Shown here piece after piece: positions 42,378-51,238 of a stretch of 64,000 nt of DNA. The stretch lies in the NCBI RefSeq assembly GCF_011751075.1, contig NZ_JAALLN010000011.1, positions 62,001 through 126,000 on the forward strand. Reading direction: 5' to 3'. A program made the position numbers and the translations under genes. Positions within the stretch are counted from its first letter, which is position 1. The number at the start of each line of letters is the position of its first letter. The DNA comes from Flavobacterium poyangense. Lineage in GTDB: Bacteria; Bacteroidota; Bacteroidia; Flavobacteriales; Flavobacteriaceae. A model generated the notes under the pieces. That model was given only the letters and a program-made list of their open reading frames with translations, was not told the origin of the DNA and did not search any database.

Positions 42378-42947
42378 TTAAACCGGAGTTTCTTTGACAT
42401 CTAATAAGTACCTGAATATTACATCGAAAGAGGTTTTACCTGTACCTATTTTCTTTCCATTGTTTTCAGAATCATTAATATAGGATATCTTTAAATAGAG
42501 TAAATCTGTCTGTTTCATCTTCGATTTTCCATTTAGAATATCTTTTAGAATGGTCCCAAATGTTGTAGCATTGGATAATACATCAATAATGGTACTTCCG
42601 GGAACAAAATCTAAAATGCTTTTCGTTAGCGCATTTATGGCGCCTTGAATAGGAAAAGTACCATCGTACCTGCTCCTTTCTAAAAATTTTGAAACACCAA
42701 TATAAATATCCGGTAAGGATTTAATTTCATTTGAAATAATCGTTTCTTTATGAGAGTAAAAAAAGTCCACTATTTCCGGAAGAGTTCCAATTACTATCAA
42801 AGGCTGTACTCCCGCACCTGTTTCGGAGAACAGATATTCTCCTCTAGAGTTTTTAATTGCTTTTTTTAATACGCCTCTGTCTAAAACAATTCCATGCCAT
42901 GGCACTTTAATTAATTCGGCAGCTGGTTCTCTGTACATATCAATCAT
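42378..42947 (-). CDS. Uncharacterised 189-residue protein, first gene of the cluster
   Basis: The soluble protein starts MIDMYREPAAELIKVPWHGI (Met1 or Met4). Residues 95-150 hold a hydrophobic helical stretch (FPIQGAINALTKSILDFVPG, then IIDVLSNATTFGTILKDIL) that could touch a membrane or pack in a complex. The C-terminal strand pattern is TDLLYLKISYINDSE and SFDVIFRYLLDV. I recognise no family. It opens the four-gene minus-strand series, so its upstream gap (42948-43240) should hold the promoter, although I see no clear -7 element there. Confidence 0.65.
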   Translation of the reverse strand: MIDMYREPAAELIKVPWHGIVLDRGVLKKAIKNSRGEYLFSETGAGVQPLIVIGTLPEIVDFFYSHKETIISNEIKSLPDIYIGVSKFLERSRYDGTFPIQGAINALTKSILDFVPGSTIIDVLSNATTFGTILKDILNGKSKMKQTDLLYLKISYINDSENNGKKIGTGKTSFDVIFRYLLDVKETPV

Positions 42948-43240
42948 AAATTGTATTTTTTTATTAGTTAATTAATATTGTAAGTAATAGATTACATATA
43001 AATATAGTGTTATCTACTACAGACAAAAGCTCAATCGTTATATCTGTCTATAATAAAATAATAAGTGTTTGTTTTTATGTACAAGTGATTTTACATGAAT
43101 AACAAAATCGGTTAGATTTAACTTTTAAAGCGCAAAATATTGAGATCGATGACTTTATATTTTGAACTATTTTGAGAGAAGAATAAACCGGAGACTAAAA
43201 ATGCCACTGTAAACCTTAACTAAAATAAGATCCATAAAAA

Positions 43241-43274
43241 AAGCCGTATTAAACTCTTTAGTTTAATACGGCTT
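43241..43274 (-). terminator. Strong rho-independent terminator on the minus strand
   Basis: AAGCCGTATTAAACT and AGTTTAATACGGCTT are perfect 15-base complements with a four-base loop, followed on the minus strand by TTTTTTT. The gene upstream on this strand has its own terminator at 43371-43412, so this one would serve a separate short transcript. The gap on its other side, 42948-43240, shows no gene. Confidence 0.88.
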
Positions 43275-43307
43275 AGAATGGTGCTTTACATTTGACTAAT
43301 TCTCTAC

Positions 43308-43333
43308 TACTTTTGCGGAACCGAACAAAAGTA
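43308..43333. promoter_or_regulatory. Palindrome of two facing -7 elements
   Basis: TACTTTTG (43308-43315, plus) and the same word on the minus strand (43326-43333) face each other across CGGAACCGAA. Each fits the Bacteroidota TAnnTTTG element. The minus copy would start a transcript near 43318 that runs into the terminator at 43241-43274. It could equally be an operator. Confidence 0.35.
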
Positions 43334-43370
43334 AAGTATATTATTGGGGGTATTTGTAAGACTGATTATA

Positions 43371-43412
43371 AAAAAAAGGAGGCTTTTTCATATTAGAAAA
43401 AGCCTCCTTTTT
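43371..43412 (-). terminator. Rho-independent terminator after the DUF885 gene
   Basis: AAAAGGAGGCTTTTTC and GAAAAAGCCTCCTTTT are perfect complements with a six-base loop, with A/T runs on both sides, so it can act on either strand. It touches the stop codon of the gene at 43413-45155. Confidence 0.88.
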
Positions 43413-45155
43413 TTATTCTTTAGATAACATCAGTTCTTTAATGTACTTCACGGGAGCACTACCAAAACTTAAGAATTTTTCATGAAATTGTTTCAGTTTA
43501 AAATCTTTTCCTTGTTCTTTTTTAAGTTCTTCTCTTAGATTATAAATCTCTGTATATCCGGTAAAATAAGAACATAGCTGAACCTGAGATAAGGTGACAC
43601 GTTTCCATTTTCCATCAGCTTCGGCTTGTTGTTGAAAAGCTTCTTTGATGAGTAAGTCAAGAGCCGCTACTTTAGACATATTCTTTGTGTGAACGCTGAT
43701 GTCTAAAATAGTATTACAAGTTGCTCTTAAATTCCATTTGTAGTACATCAACCACATTTCATCAGAATTTTTATAGCCACTTTCCAACATCATTTTCTCA
43801 GCATAAACTGCCCATCCTTCGACCATGGCACCATTTCCTAAAATAGATTTTATGATGCTTGGAGATTGATTGCTGTAAACCAATTGGGTATAATGTCCCG
43901 GAACTGCTTCGTGAATATTTAAAATCTGAAGAATATAATCATTGTATTCACGCAAATAACTCTCAGCATTTTCTGCTGTCCAACCTGACATACTACCTAC
44001 ATTATAATAAGTATTACCATTTTTGTCATAAGGGCCTGGTGCAGAAATAGAAGCTCCGGCAACTCCGGCCATATAAGCAGGTTCTTTACGCACTACAAGT
44101 GGTTTTGACGGATCGATATACAACAAATCTTTTGCCTTAACATAAGCGGTCAGTTCAGGAATTTGTTTTTCGATTTCCGATTGAAACTTTTCCGGTGTAG
44201 TGTGTTGTAGTGAAATTTTATCAATAACCTGCTTAATTAAATCTAGCTTATCATTCGGTTTTGGAGCGGTACCTTTGTATTTTGTCCAAAGTTTGCCTGC
44301 GATAACAAACATTTTGTCATGAAGATCCTTTTTGTGATCCACCGCAATTTTATAAATTTGATCTACATTGTATCCTGATTGAATATCAAAATTGAATTTT
44401 TTAGCATACAATTCAGCTCCCAATCTAAAAGAACGAGGTGTTTTGTTTGGTAATTTTTTCAACCATTCTGCATAATCTGCAATAGCTTTTACCGAAACTT
44501 TAGCTTTGTCAAGAATTTCTTTTTTCTCTGCATCAGTTAGCTTACTTTTTTTCAAAGCGTCGCTTAATTCTCCTTCAAATACACTTGATCCTCCTAAATT
44601 CTGAGCAATAGCAAGGTCTGTGTGTTCCAGAGTTGGATTTTTAATGTTCTTTTTTGCAGCTTCATAGTAAGCCGGGATTCCGTTCATTTTGGTATTAAAA
44701 GCTTTTAAACGAACTTCCAAACTATCATAATTTCCATTTAGAATTTCTGCAAAAGAACCACAAACATTATATTCAGAAGGATTCCATTCTCCTGATTTTA
44801 GTTCTTTAGTACTGAAAATAATGTCTTCTAAATGATTTTTTATCATGTAAAAATCAGTTTTGTTCTTATCAGACAATTCGTCAATATCATATTGTTTTAA
44901 AGAATCTAATTGCGCTGTAGCAAAATCAAGTTGTTTTTTTTCTTCTTTACTGTCCGGAATTACTAAAACGCTATCAAATTTATGGTATCCGACATTGGAA
45001 GCCCAGTCCGGATTTATTTCCCATAAAGAGGTAACAAAACCTTCTTTATATTGATCGAATTTTTTGTCTAAAGACGCATTGACAGTGGTTTTACCACTTT
45101 TATTACAGGAAAGCAGTAAGGAAGCTGCGCAAAAAGAAAGAAACAGTTTTTTCAT
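43413..45155 (-). CDS. DUF885 family metallopeptidase-like lipoprotein
   Basis: The 580-residue protein has lipobox LLSC (Cys17) followed by NKSGK, without the acidic surface signal. It is therefore expected in the cell envelope facing the periplasm. The DUF885 landmark HEAVPGHYTQ lies near residues 415-424, with the later catalytic-region segment GWAVYAEKMMLESGY. DUF885 proteins resemble zinc carboxypeptidases/aminopeptidases of the gluzincin type. Length is normal. It is a single gene with its own terminator, 47 bases downstream of the E1 dehydrogenase gene. Confidence 0.88.
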   Translation of the reverse strand: MKKLFLSFCAASLLLSCNKSGKTTVNASLDKKFDQYKEGFVTSLWEINPDWASNVGYHKFDSVLVIPDSKEEKKQLDFATAQLDSLKQYDIDELSDKNKTDFYMIKNHLEDIIFSTKELKSGEWNPSEYNVCGSFAEILNGNYDSLEVRLKAFNTKMNGIPAYYEAAKKNIKNPTLEHTDLAIAQNLGGSSVFEGELSDALKKSKLTDAEKKEILDKAKVSVKAIADYAEWLKKLPNKTPRSFRLGAELYAKKFNFDIQSGYNVDQIYKIAVDHKKDLHDKMFVIAGKLWTKYKGTAPKPNDKLDLIKQVIDKISLQHTTPEKFQSEIEKQIPELTAYVKAKDLLYIDPSKPLVVRKEPAYMAGVAGASISAPGPYDKNGNTYYNVGSMSGWTAENAESYLREYNDYILQILNIHEAVPGHYTQLVYSNQSPSIIKSILGNGAMVEGWAVYAEKMMLESGYKNSDEMWLMYYKWNLRATCNTILDISVHTKNMSKVAALDLLIKEAFQQQAEADGKWKRVTLSQVQLCSYFTGYTEIYNLREELKKEQGKDFKLKQFHEKFLSFGSAPVKYIKELMLSKE

Positions 45156-45202
45156 GATGTATTGTTTTTGGGTAGTACAAGTTTAATGAAGGTAAAATAA
45201 GT

Positions 45203-47179
45203 CTAATATTTTAATAATTCCAATAAAACTTCTTCAAAACGATTTTTAGCTAAAAACTGATCTTCAAGGGCTTTTGTAAACGGAATTGGAGAGTCTAAAC
45301 TCGCAACTCTTTTCACCGGAGCATCTAAAGATTCAAAACATTCTTCCATAATCAGAGCCGAAATATCGCTTGCAATTCCTCCAAACAAAGTGTCCTCCTG
45401 ATAAATAATTACCTTACCAGTTTTTCTAACCGATGCAAAAATAGTTTCGGTATCTAAAGGCTGCAACGTTCTTAAATCGATCAGATCAGCTTCAATCTCC
45501 GGATTTTTAGTTAATGTCTCCAATGCCCAATGCACGGCAGCTCCAAATGCAATGATCGTTACTGCTTTTCCTTCTTTTAACAAAGCGGCTTTTCCAAATG
45601 GAATGGTGTAATAATCTGTTGGAACATCTTGATATACGCTGCGATACAACTGTTTGTGTTCAAAAAACAATACCGGATTCGGGTCGTTTATTGAGGTGTT
45701 CAATAATCCTTTAGCATCGTAAGGGAAAGCCGGATAAACCACTTTTAATCCGGGAGTTTTGGTAAACCAGGCTTCATTGGTTTGAGAGTGAAATGGCCCT
45801 GCCTGTGTCCCTCCGCCGCAAGGCATACGAACAACAACATCGGCATTTTCTCCCCAACGATAATGCGATTTAGCCAATAAATTGACAATTGGATTAAATC
45901 CTGTCGAAACAAAATCAGCGAATTGCATTTCCACGATTGCTTTGTAACCATTTATCGATAATCCCATTCCGGCAGAAACTACGGCACTTTCGCAGATTGG
46001 AGTATTGCGAACTCGGTCTTTGCCATAAAGTTCCACAAAACCATCTGTAATTTTAAAGGCACCACCATATTCGGCAATGTCCTGTCCCATAATTACTAGT
46101 TTTTTATGACGCTGCATAGATTCATTCAGACCATTGCGTATGGCGTCAATAAAACGAATATTTTCTGATGATGCAGTTGGATTAACCTCTTCGTGTTGAT
46201 AAGGTCTGTAGACATCATCTAATTCACCACTATAAGTCGGAACGATTTCAGGTTCAGCATTTGCTATGGCTAAATTATCGTCGATTTCTTTTTTTATTTC
46301 GCTGCGTAGCGCTTCGTCAAATTCGGTTGTTAGAACACCTGTTTCTGTTAAATATTTTCGGTAATTCGCAACAGGGTCTTTAGCAGCCCATTCGTCCATT
46401 AATTCCTGAGGAACGTATTTTGTACCACTCGCCTCTTCATGGCCACGCATTCTGAAGGTCTTAAATTCTAACAAAACCGGATGTGGATTCTCCTGCATTT
46501 CTGCTTTTAACTGCGCCAGTTTTGTATATACTTCCAATATATTGTTACCGTCTATAATGTGGCTTTCCATACCGTAACCAATACCTTTATCGGCAAGATT
46601 CTCGCAAAAATATTGCTCATTTGTAGGGGTCGAAAGTCCATAACCGTTGTTTTCTATAACAAACATTACCGGCAATTTCCAAACAGCGGCAATATTTAAA
46701 GCTTCGTGAAAATCCCCTTCGCTTGTAGCGCCTTCACCCGTAAAAACAGCTGTAATTTTTTTGTTGTTTTGAAGTTTGTCTGCCAGAGCAATTCCATCTG
46801 CAATTCCCAATTGAGGGCCCAGATGTGAGATCATTCCAATAATATTGTATTCCTGAGTTCCAAAGTGAAAACTTCGGTCTCTCCCTTTTGTAAAGCCATT
46901 TGCTTTTCCTTGCCATTGTGAAAATAAGCGATACAATGGAATATTTCTTGTGGTGAAGACACCCAGATTTCGGTGCATTGGCAGCACGTATTCTGATTCA
47001 TCCAATACGGCTGTAACACCTACGGCTATTGCTTCCTGTCCTATTCCGGAGAACCATTTGGACACTTTTCCCTGCCGAATCAAGATGAGCATCTTTTCTT
47101 CGATTAAACGGGGTTTTAATAATTTTTTATATAAATCTAAAAGCTGTGAATCGGTTAGTTCTTGTCTATTGAAGATCAT
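45203..47179 (-). CDS. 2-oxoacid dehydrogenase E1, fused alpha and beta subunits
   Basis: The 658-residue protein joins an E1-alpha part (about 1-320), with the thiamine-diphosphate site TGEGATSEGDFHEALNIAAV and IENNGYGLSTP, to an E1-beta part (about 340-658), with MGQDIAEYGGAFKITDGF and DLRTLQPLD. Fused E1 of this kind in Bacteroidota is mostly assigned to branched-chain 2-oxoacid or acetoin/pyruvate-type complexes. E2 and E3 are not nearby. I chose the ATG at 47179, because a longer start at 47203 would lie inside a good -7 promoter element. Confidence 0.92.
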   Translation of the reverse strand: MIFNRQELTDSQLLDLYKKLLKPRLIEEKMLILIRQGKVSKWFSGIGQEAIAVGVTAVLDESEYVLPMHRNLGVFTTRNIPLYRLFSQWQGKANGFTKGRDRSFHFGTQEYNIIGMISHLGPQLGIADGIALADKLQNNKKITAVFTGEGATSEGDFHEALNIAAVWKLPVMFVIENNGYGLSTPTNEQYFCENLADKGIGYGMESHIIDGNNILEVYTKLAQLKAEMQENPHPVLLEFKTFRMRGHEEASGTKYVPQELMDEWAAKDPVANYRKYLTETGVLTTEFDEALRSEIKKEIDDNLAIANAEPEIVPTYSGELDDVYRPYQHEEVNPTASSENIRFIDAIRNGLNESMQRHKKLVIMGQDIAEYGGAFKITDGFVELYGKDRVRNTPICESAVVSAGMGLSINGYKAIVEMQFADFVSTGFNPIVNLLAKSHYRWGENADVVVRMPCGGGTQAGPFHSQTNEAWFTKTPGLKVVYPAFPYDAKGLLNTSINDPNPVLFFEHKQLYRSVYQDVPTDYYTIPFGKAALLKEGKAVTIIAFGAAVHWALETLTKNPEIEADLIDLRTLQPLDTETIFASVRKTGKVIIYQEDTLFGGIASDISALIMEECFESLDAPVKRVASLDSPIPFTKALEDQFLAKNRFEEVLLELLKY

Positions 47180-47200
47180 TTGGTTGTTTTTTATAATTTT

Positions 47201-47208
47201 CAAATATA
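47201..47208 (-). promoter_or_regulatory. Candidate -7 promoter element for the E1 gene
   Basis: TATATTTG on the minus strand fits TAnnTTTG and lies about 22 bases before the ATG at 47179, which supports that start codon. Confidence 0.5.
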
Positions 47209-47372
47209 TAAAAATATAACAATTTTAACATTATTTGTTAGATAATTAACAGAGTGAAAATTAATAATTAGCAGCATTAAAAGTAGAAAAAAATAGGAAT
47301 ATCACATTCAATTTGGTTAAAAAGAGTGAATTCTGTCAATTTTGGAATTTATCCCTATAATTTGAAGTTGAT

Positions 47373-48122
47373 TTAGACAGCAAAATAAGGCGAAAGTATA
47401 TCTTCAAAATTAAAAAAGCCTTCCTTTTTGTCGACCAGATTTTCGGCTACGAATACAACGCCGCTTCCAAATGCTTCACGAGAGATACTTTCGTGTACAA
47501 GTCTGACGGTCTGAAACGGAAATCCAAAAACGACTTCGTGTTTGCCCACTATTCCACCTGCACGAACAGAATTAATATCTTCTTTTTCGAGATCAAGCGC
47601 TTCTGCAATTTTTATTGCCGTTCCCGATATCCCGTCTTTGCCTTTAAAATGTTCTTCGATTATTTCGATATCTACCCAAGGAGTTATTTTCTTTAAAAAT
47701 TTTGAGGCAAAAAGTAAATAATTGACACCCAACGTAATATTGGGGCTCCAGAATACGGTTGTGATTTTTGAAAGTGACTTTAGAAGTTTTTTTTCCTTAT
47801 CAGTATAATGTGAAATTGCCGAAATGATTTTTATTTTCCGTTCTCCGGCCGCTTTTCCGTAAGTATAAATTCCCGAGTTTGACGAAAAATCAATTATAAC
47901 GTCAACGGGTTGATTGTCTAATAGTTCCTCTATAGAAATAGAGGCGCTGGAATATATTTTTCCTGTTTCCTCAGAATCAATTCCGAGATATTCTGCAGCA
48001 GTCCGATTCTCGAGAGCATGGCTTTTTTTCATCACCCATGAAAGAGAGAGATTTTTGTTTTGTAAAATTACTGATGCTACTGCTTTTCCTGTTTTTCCAA
48101 ATCCAATTAGTCCTGTTTTCAT
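47373..48122 (-). CDS. dapB: Dihydrodipicolinate reductase (DapB), divergent
   Basis: The 249-residue protein has the DapB order: an N-terminal nucleotide site (GLIGFGKTGKAV), VDVIIDFSS, SPNITLGVNYLL and a C-terminal substrate domain. The catalytic motif, usually HHxxKxDxPSGTA, reads HFKGKDGISGTA (158-169). It thus keeps the first His (158) and the Lys (162), but has Phe for the second His and Gly-Ile for the usual Ala-Pro. DapB reduces dihydrodipicolinate in lysine and diaminopimelate synthesis. The changes suggest a lineage variant or a paralogue with another substrate. No other lysine gene is adjacent. Confidence 0.82.
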   Translation of the reverse strand: MKTGLIGFGKTGKAVASVILQNKNLSLSWVMKKSHALENRTAAEYLGIDSEETGKIYSSASISIEELLDNQPVDVIIDFSSNSGIYTYGKAAGERKIKIISAISHYTDKEKKLLKSLSKITTVFWSPNITLGVNYLLFASKFLKKITPWVDIEIIEEHFKGKDGISGTAIKIAEALDLEKEDINSVRAGGIVGKHEVVFGFPFQTVRLVHESISREAFGSGVVFVAENLVDKKEGFFNFEDILSPYFAV

Positions 48123-48500
48123 GATGTTGTTTTTTATAAACTTAGGCTTTTTTTATTGGTAATCAGAGTGTTTTTTAGAATAATTAACATAATTGGGTGC
48201 TATAATTGCCTGAAAATTGTGGTATAATCAAAAAAATAATTTGGTGTTCCGTTAGTCATAATATTATATTGAAAGTATTTTTATACTCCTTTGTGGGTAG
48301 CTGCCAAAATTATATTTAACACATAGAAACATAGGTTTTATTTAAAAAAAAAGGTTGTAGAAGAGAAACAAATTTCTTTCACATAGCTAAGCGTACGAGG
48401 ATGCGAATAATTCGGACTCAACTAGATACTTCTATAACTGTAGTCTCTAGGATCATTTAGATTTCTTCATTTAGTTTTTTTTTGAACATGTAACATGTTC

Positions 48501-48648
48501 AATCAATTGCCTTCAGTTTTAACTGGAGATCAGGAATTGATTAAGTATAAAAGGGCATTAGCCAAACCTTCAAAGATTTTCTCACGTAGCTTTAGCAGAT
48601 TCTTTTTATCGAAATAACGAAACAAAAATATCTGTTAAATCTGCTAAA
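48501..48648. repeat. Dispersed palindromic element, second copy, and an inverted repeat
   Basis: 48501-48575 (AATCAATTGCCTTCAG, then GGAATTGATTAAGTATAAAA and GGCATTAGCC) corresponds to 34961-35034 with scattered changes. Just after it, TTTAGCAGATT (48591-48601) pairs with AATCTGCTAAA (48638-48648). The remainder of the 690-base gap 48123-48812 is A/T-rich and shows no gene. Confidence 0.65.
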
Positions 48649-48751
48649 TCTGCGCGAATAAAAAAACTTTACAATTCCGGATGTTAAAGAATAATTAGGT
48701 CTAATGGCTAATTTTATACTAAAATTTAAAATTCGAATATAAAATATTATA

Positions 48752-48759
48752 TACCTTTG
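48752..48759 (+). promoter_or_regulatory. Candidate -7 promoter element for the 2OG-Fe(II) oxygenase gene
   Basis: TACCTTTG fits TAnnTTTG and lies about 53 bases before the start at 48813, giving a leader of normal length. Confidence 0.5.
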
Positions 48760-48812
48760 TTATTGAAAGACCTTATCTATGGTCTTTTCTCTTTTAATAA
48801 AAAATGTAAAGT

Positions 48813-49763
48813 ATGCAAAACATTCCTAGTGTAGACTTACGTGATTTCCTTTCGGACAACCCGGAACGTAAACAAAAATTTGTAAATGAAATCGGCAGTG
48901 CATTTGAAAACATTGGCTTCGTAGCCTTAAAAGGTCATTTTCTTGATGATCAGTTGGTAGACGAATTATATGGTGAAATTCGAAAATTTTTCGCTTTACC
49001 ATTAGAAGCCAAGCATAATTATGAAATTCCCGGAATTGGCGGACAAAGAGGTTATGTTTCTTTTGGAAAAGAACATGCCAAAGGACGTAAAGAGGGAGAT
49101 TTAAAAGAATTTTGGCACTTTGGTCAGTATGTTGACAAAGATTCCAAATACGCTTCGGAATATCCGGATAACGTAGAAGTAAAAGAATTACCACGTTTTA
49201 ATGTTGTGGGTAAAGAAGCTTATCAAATGCTTGAAAAAACAGGCGTTTATGTGTTGAGAGCACTGGCTTTGCATTTAGGTTTAGATGAATTTTATTTTGA
49301 TCAGTACGCAAAAGACGGAAATTCAATTTTAAGACCTATCCATTACCCGCCAATTACTACTGAACCGGAAAATGCAATTCGTGCAGCGGCTCATGGTGAT
49401 ATTAACCTGATTACACTTTTAATGGGGGCTCAGGGGAAAGGATTACAAGTTCAAAATCACGATGGCGAATGGATTGATGCTATTGCTGAAGACGATGAGT
49501 TAGTAATTAACGTTGGAGATATGTTGTCAAGACATACGAATAACAAGCTAAAATCAACAATTCATCAGGTGGTAAACCCACCGAGAGAATTATGGGGAAC
49601 TTCTCGTTTTTCTATTCCGTTTTTTATGCACCCGGTAAGCGATATGCGTCTGGATTGTTTAGAAAACTGTATTGATGCCGAGAATCCTAAGAAATTTGAA
49701 GACATCACAGCAGGTGATTACCTGTATGAACGTCTGGTAGATTTAGGTTTAATAAAAAAATAA
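48813..49763 (+). CDS. Isopenicillin-N-synthase-like 2-oxoglutarate/Fe(II) oxygenase
   Basis: The 316-residue protein has the non-heme iron triad His194-Asp196 (AAHGDINLITLL) and His251 (STIHQVV), and the RxS cosubstrate motif Arg265-Phe-Ser267. The N-terminal DIOX_N-like part (FENIGFVALKGH) is also present. Proteins of this family use oxygen and usually 2-oxoglutarate to oxidise small molecules; its substrate is unknown. A -7 element precedes it, and a strong hairpin follows, so it looks like a single-gene unit. Confidence 0.92.
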   Translation: MQNIPSVDLRDFLSDNPERKQKFVNEIGSAFENIGFVALKGHFLDDQLVDELYGEIRKFFALPLEAKHNYEIPGIGGQRGYVSFGKEHAKGRKEGDLKEFWHFGQYVDKDSKYASEYPDNVEVKELPRFNVVGKEAYQMLEKTGVYVLRALALHLGLDEFYFDQYAKDGNSILRPIHYPPITTEPENAIRAAAHGDINLITLLMGAQGKGLQVQNHDGEWIDAIAEDDELVINVGDMLSRHTNNKLKSTIHQVVNPPRELWGTSRFSIPFFMHPVSDMRLDCLENCIDAENPKKFEDITAGDYLYERLVDLGLIKK

Positions 49764-49785
49764 AAAACTTAAATCTCCATTTTTT

Positions 49786-49828
49786 AAATTCCAAATTCCA
49801 AAATTATCAAACTTGGAATTTGGAATTT
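49786..49828 (+). terminator. Hairpin, probable terminator after the oxygenase gene
   Basis: AAATTCCAAATTCCAA and TTGGAATTTGGAATTT are perfect 16-base complements with an 11-base loop and TTTTT shortly after. The words are themselves an AAATTCC tandem, and they recur near 50220. Confidence 0.55.
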
Positions 49829-49875
49829 AATTTTTAATAAAAAGAATTGGAATTTATTTTTTAGAATAAAATATT

Positions 49876-50208
49876 ATGGATTTACACGATCAATTAAAGA
49901 ATTTATTTCCTGATCATATCGAATCAAATGAGCCCGAAGAAGTTCAGGAGCAGGATCATGTGCTTTACATTCAGAAAGAGCCTATGATCTGCAAGTTTGA
50001 AAAGCGAAAAGGAAAAGCAACCACCATAATTGAAGGCTACGAAGGAAGCGATGAAGACTTTAAGATTCTGGCCAAAGAAATCAAAACAAAACTAAGTGTT
50101 GGCGGGACTTTTAAAGATGCATCCATCATCATCCAGGGAGATTATCGCGACAAGATTATGGCTATTTTAAAAGAAAAAGGCTTTAAAACCAAGAGAGTTG
50201 GGGGGTAA
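49876..50208 (+). CDS. SUI1/eIF1-family translation factor (YciH-like)
   Basis: The 110-residue protein has the SUI1 fold signature: EKRKGKATTIIEGYEGSDED, then IKTKLSVGGTFKDASIIIQGDYRDKI and ILKEKGFKTKRVGG at the end. Bacterial relatives such as YciH bind the 30S subunit and influence start-codon choice. Length matches the bacterial family. Repeat arrays flank it on both sides. Confidence 0.93.
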   Translation: MDLHDQLKNLFPDHIESNEPEEVQEQDHVLYIQKEPMICKFEKRKGKATTIIEGYEGSDEDFKILAKEIKTKLSVGGTFKDASIIIQGDYRDKIMAILKEKGFKTKRVGG

Positions 50209-50348
50209 ATTTTAAATTCCAATTTTTTTTAAATTCCAAATTCCAAACTAATCGAGATTTGTTTTGGGTTTTCATAACTTGAAACTTGAAACTTGAAACC
50301 TGAAACAAAAAAACTCAGAACCTCAGAACCTCAGAATCTCAAAACCTT
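50209..50348. repeat. Three tandem word arrays in one gap
   Basis: The gap holds AAATTCCAA words (50211-50246), then four ACTTGAAAC words (50277-50306), then five CTCAGAAC/CTTAGAAAC words (50314-50352). The second array matches the one at 38226-38262. Confidence 0.7.
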
Positions 50349-50365
50349 AGAAACTAGAAAAAAGA

Positions 50366-51238
50366 ATGATACAAGCATCAGAACTAATATTAAATCCGGA
50401 TGGAAGTGTTTACCACTTAAACCTTCGTCCTGAACACATAGCCAACGACATCATTTTTGTTGGAGACCAAAACAGAGTCGAGAAAATCACTCAGTTTTTT
50501 GATTCAATTGAATTTTCAACTCAAAAAAGAGAATTTAAAACCCAAACCGGGATCTACAAAGGAAAACGAATTACTGTAATGTCAACCGGAATCGGCCCGG
50601 ACAATATTGATATTGTACTGAACGAATTAGACGCTTTAGTAAATATCGATCTGGAAACGCGTCAGCCAAAAAAGAATCTGACTTCACTGAATATTATCAG
50701 AATTGGAACTTCGGGATCTTTACAAGCTGATATTCCTGTGGACAGTTTTGTAATGTCTAAATTCGGTTTAGGTTTAGACAATATGCTTCGCTCCTATTTA
50801 ATTGATGAAGTTTCGAATGTTGCACTTGAGGATGCTTTTATAGCCCATACGCAATGGGATAGCAGAAAAGGAAGACCTTATGTAATTGCCTGCTCTGAAA
50901 AATTAGAAAAAGTGATTGAATCTGATCGCATCTTCAAAGGAATTACAGCAACTGCAGGTGGTTTTTATGGTCCACAGGGACGTGTTTTACGTTTGAATAT
51001 TCAGGATGAGCAATTAAATGCCAAAATGGATAATTTTAATTTTAACGACAGCAGAATCACGAATTTAGAAATGGAAACGGCAGCTATTTATGGGCTTTCG
51101 GCTCTTTTAGGACATAATGCTTTATCGTTGAATGCTATTATCGCCAATCGTGCTTCGGGAACTTTTAGTGAAGATCCTTACAAGGCGGTAGATGAGTTGA
51201 TTACTTATACATTAAATAAACTTTCAAGCACAATCTAA
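50366..51238 (+). CDS. Nucleoside phosphorylase
   Basis: The 290-residue protein has the purine/uridine phosphorylase fold: DIIFVGDQNRVEKI for phosphate binding, VMSTGIGPDNIDIVLNELDAL, IRIGTSGSLQ, and the ribose-binding NLEMETAAIYGLSALLGH with its Met-Glu pair. It splits nucleosides into base and ribose-1-phosphate; which base is preferred is not clear. Its stop codon directly touches the start of the next gene (TAA then ATG), so the two are co-translated. Confidence 0.93.
   Translation: MIQASELILNPDGSVYHLNLRPEHIANDIIFVGDQNRVEKITQFFDSIEFSTQKREFKTQTGIYKGKRITVMSTGIGPDNIDIVLNELDALVNIDLETRQPKKNLTSLNIIRIGTSGSLQADIPVDSFVMSKFGLGLDNMLRSYLIDEVSNVALEDAFIAHTQWDSRKGRPYVIACSEKLEKVIESDRIFKGITATAGGFYGPQGRVLRLNIQDEQLNAKMDNFNFNDSRITNLEMETAAIYGLSALLGHNALSLNAIIANRASGTFSEDPYKAVDELITYTLNKLSSTI

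Noticed and set aside
43275..43333. tRNA-like folding of the GCGGAACCGAAC stretch
   Set aside because: No acceptor stem, anticodon arm or T-loop consensus can be formed; the facing promoter words explain the sequence better.
48826..49194. Open frame of 122 codons on the minus strand
   Set aside because: It is opposite the Fe(II) oxygenase gene and has no recognisable protein features.
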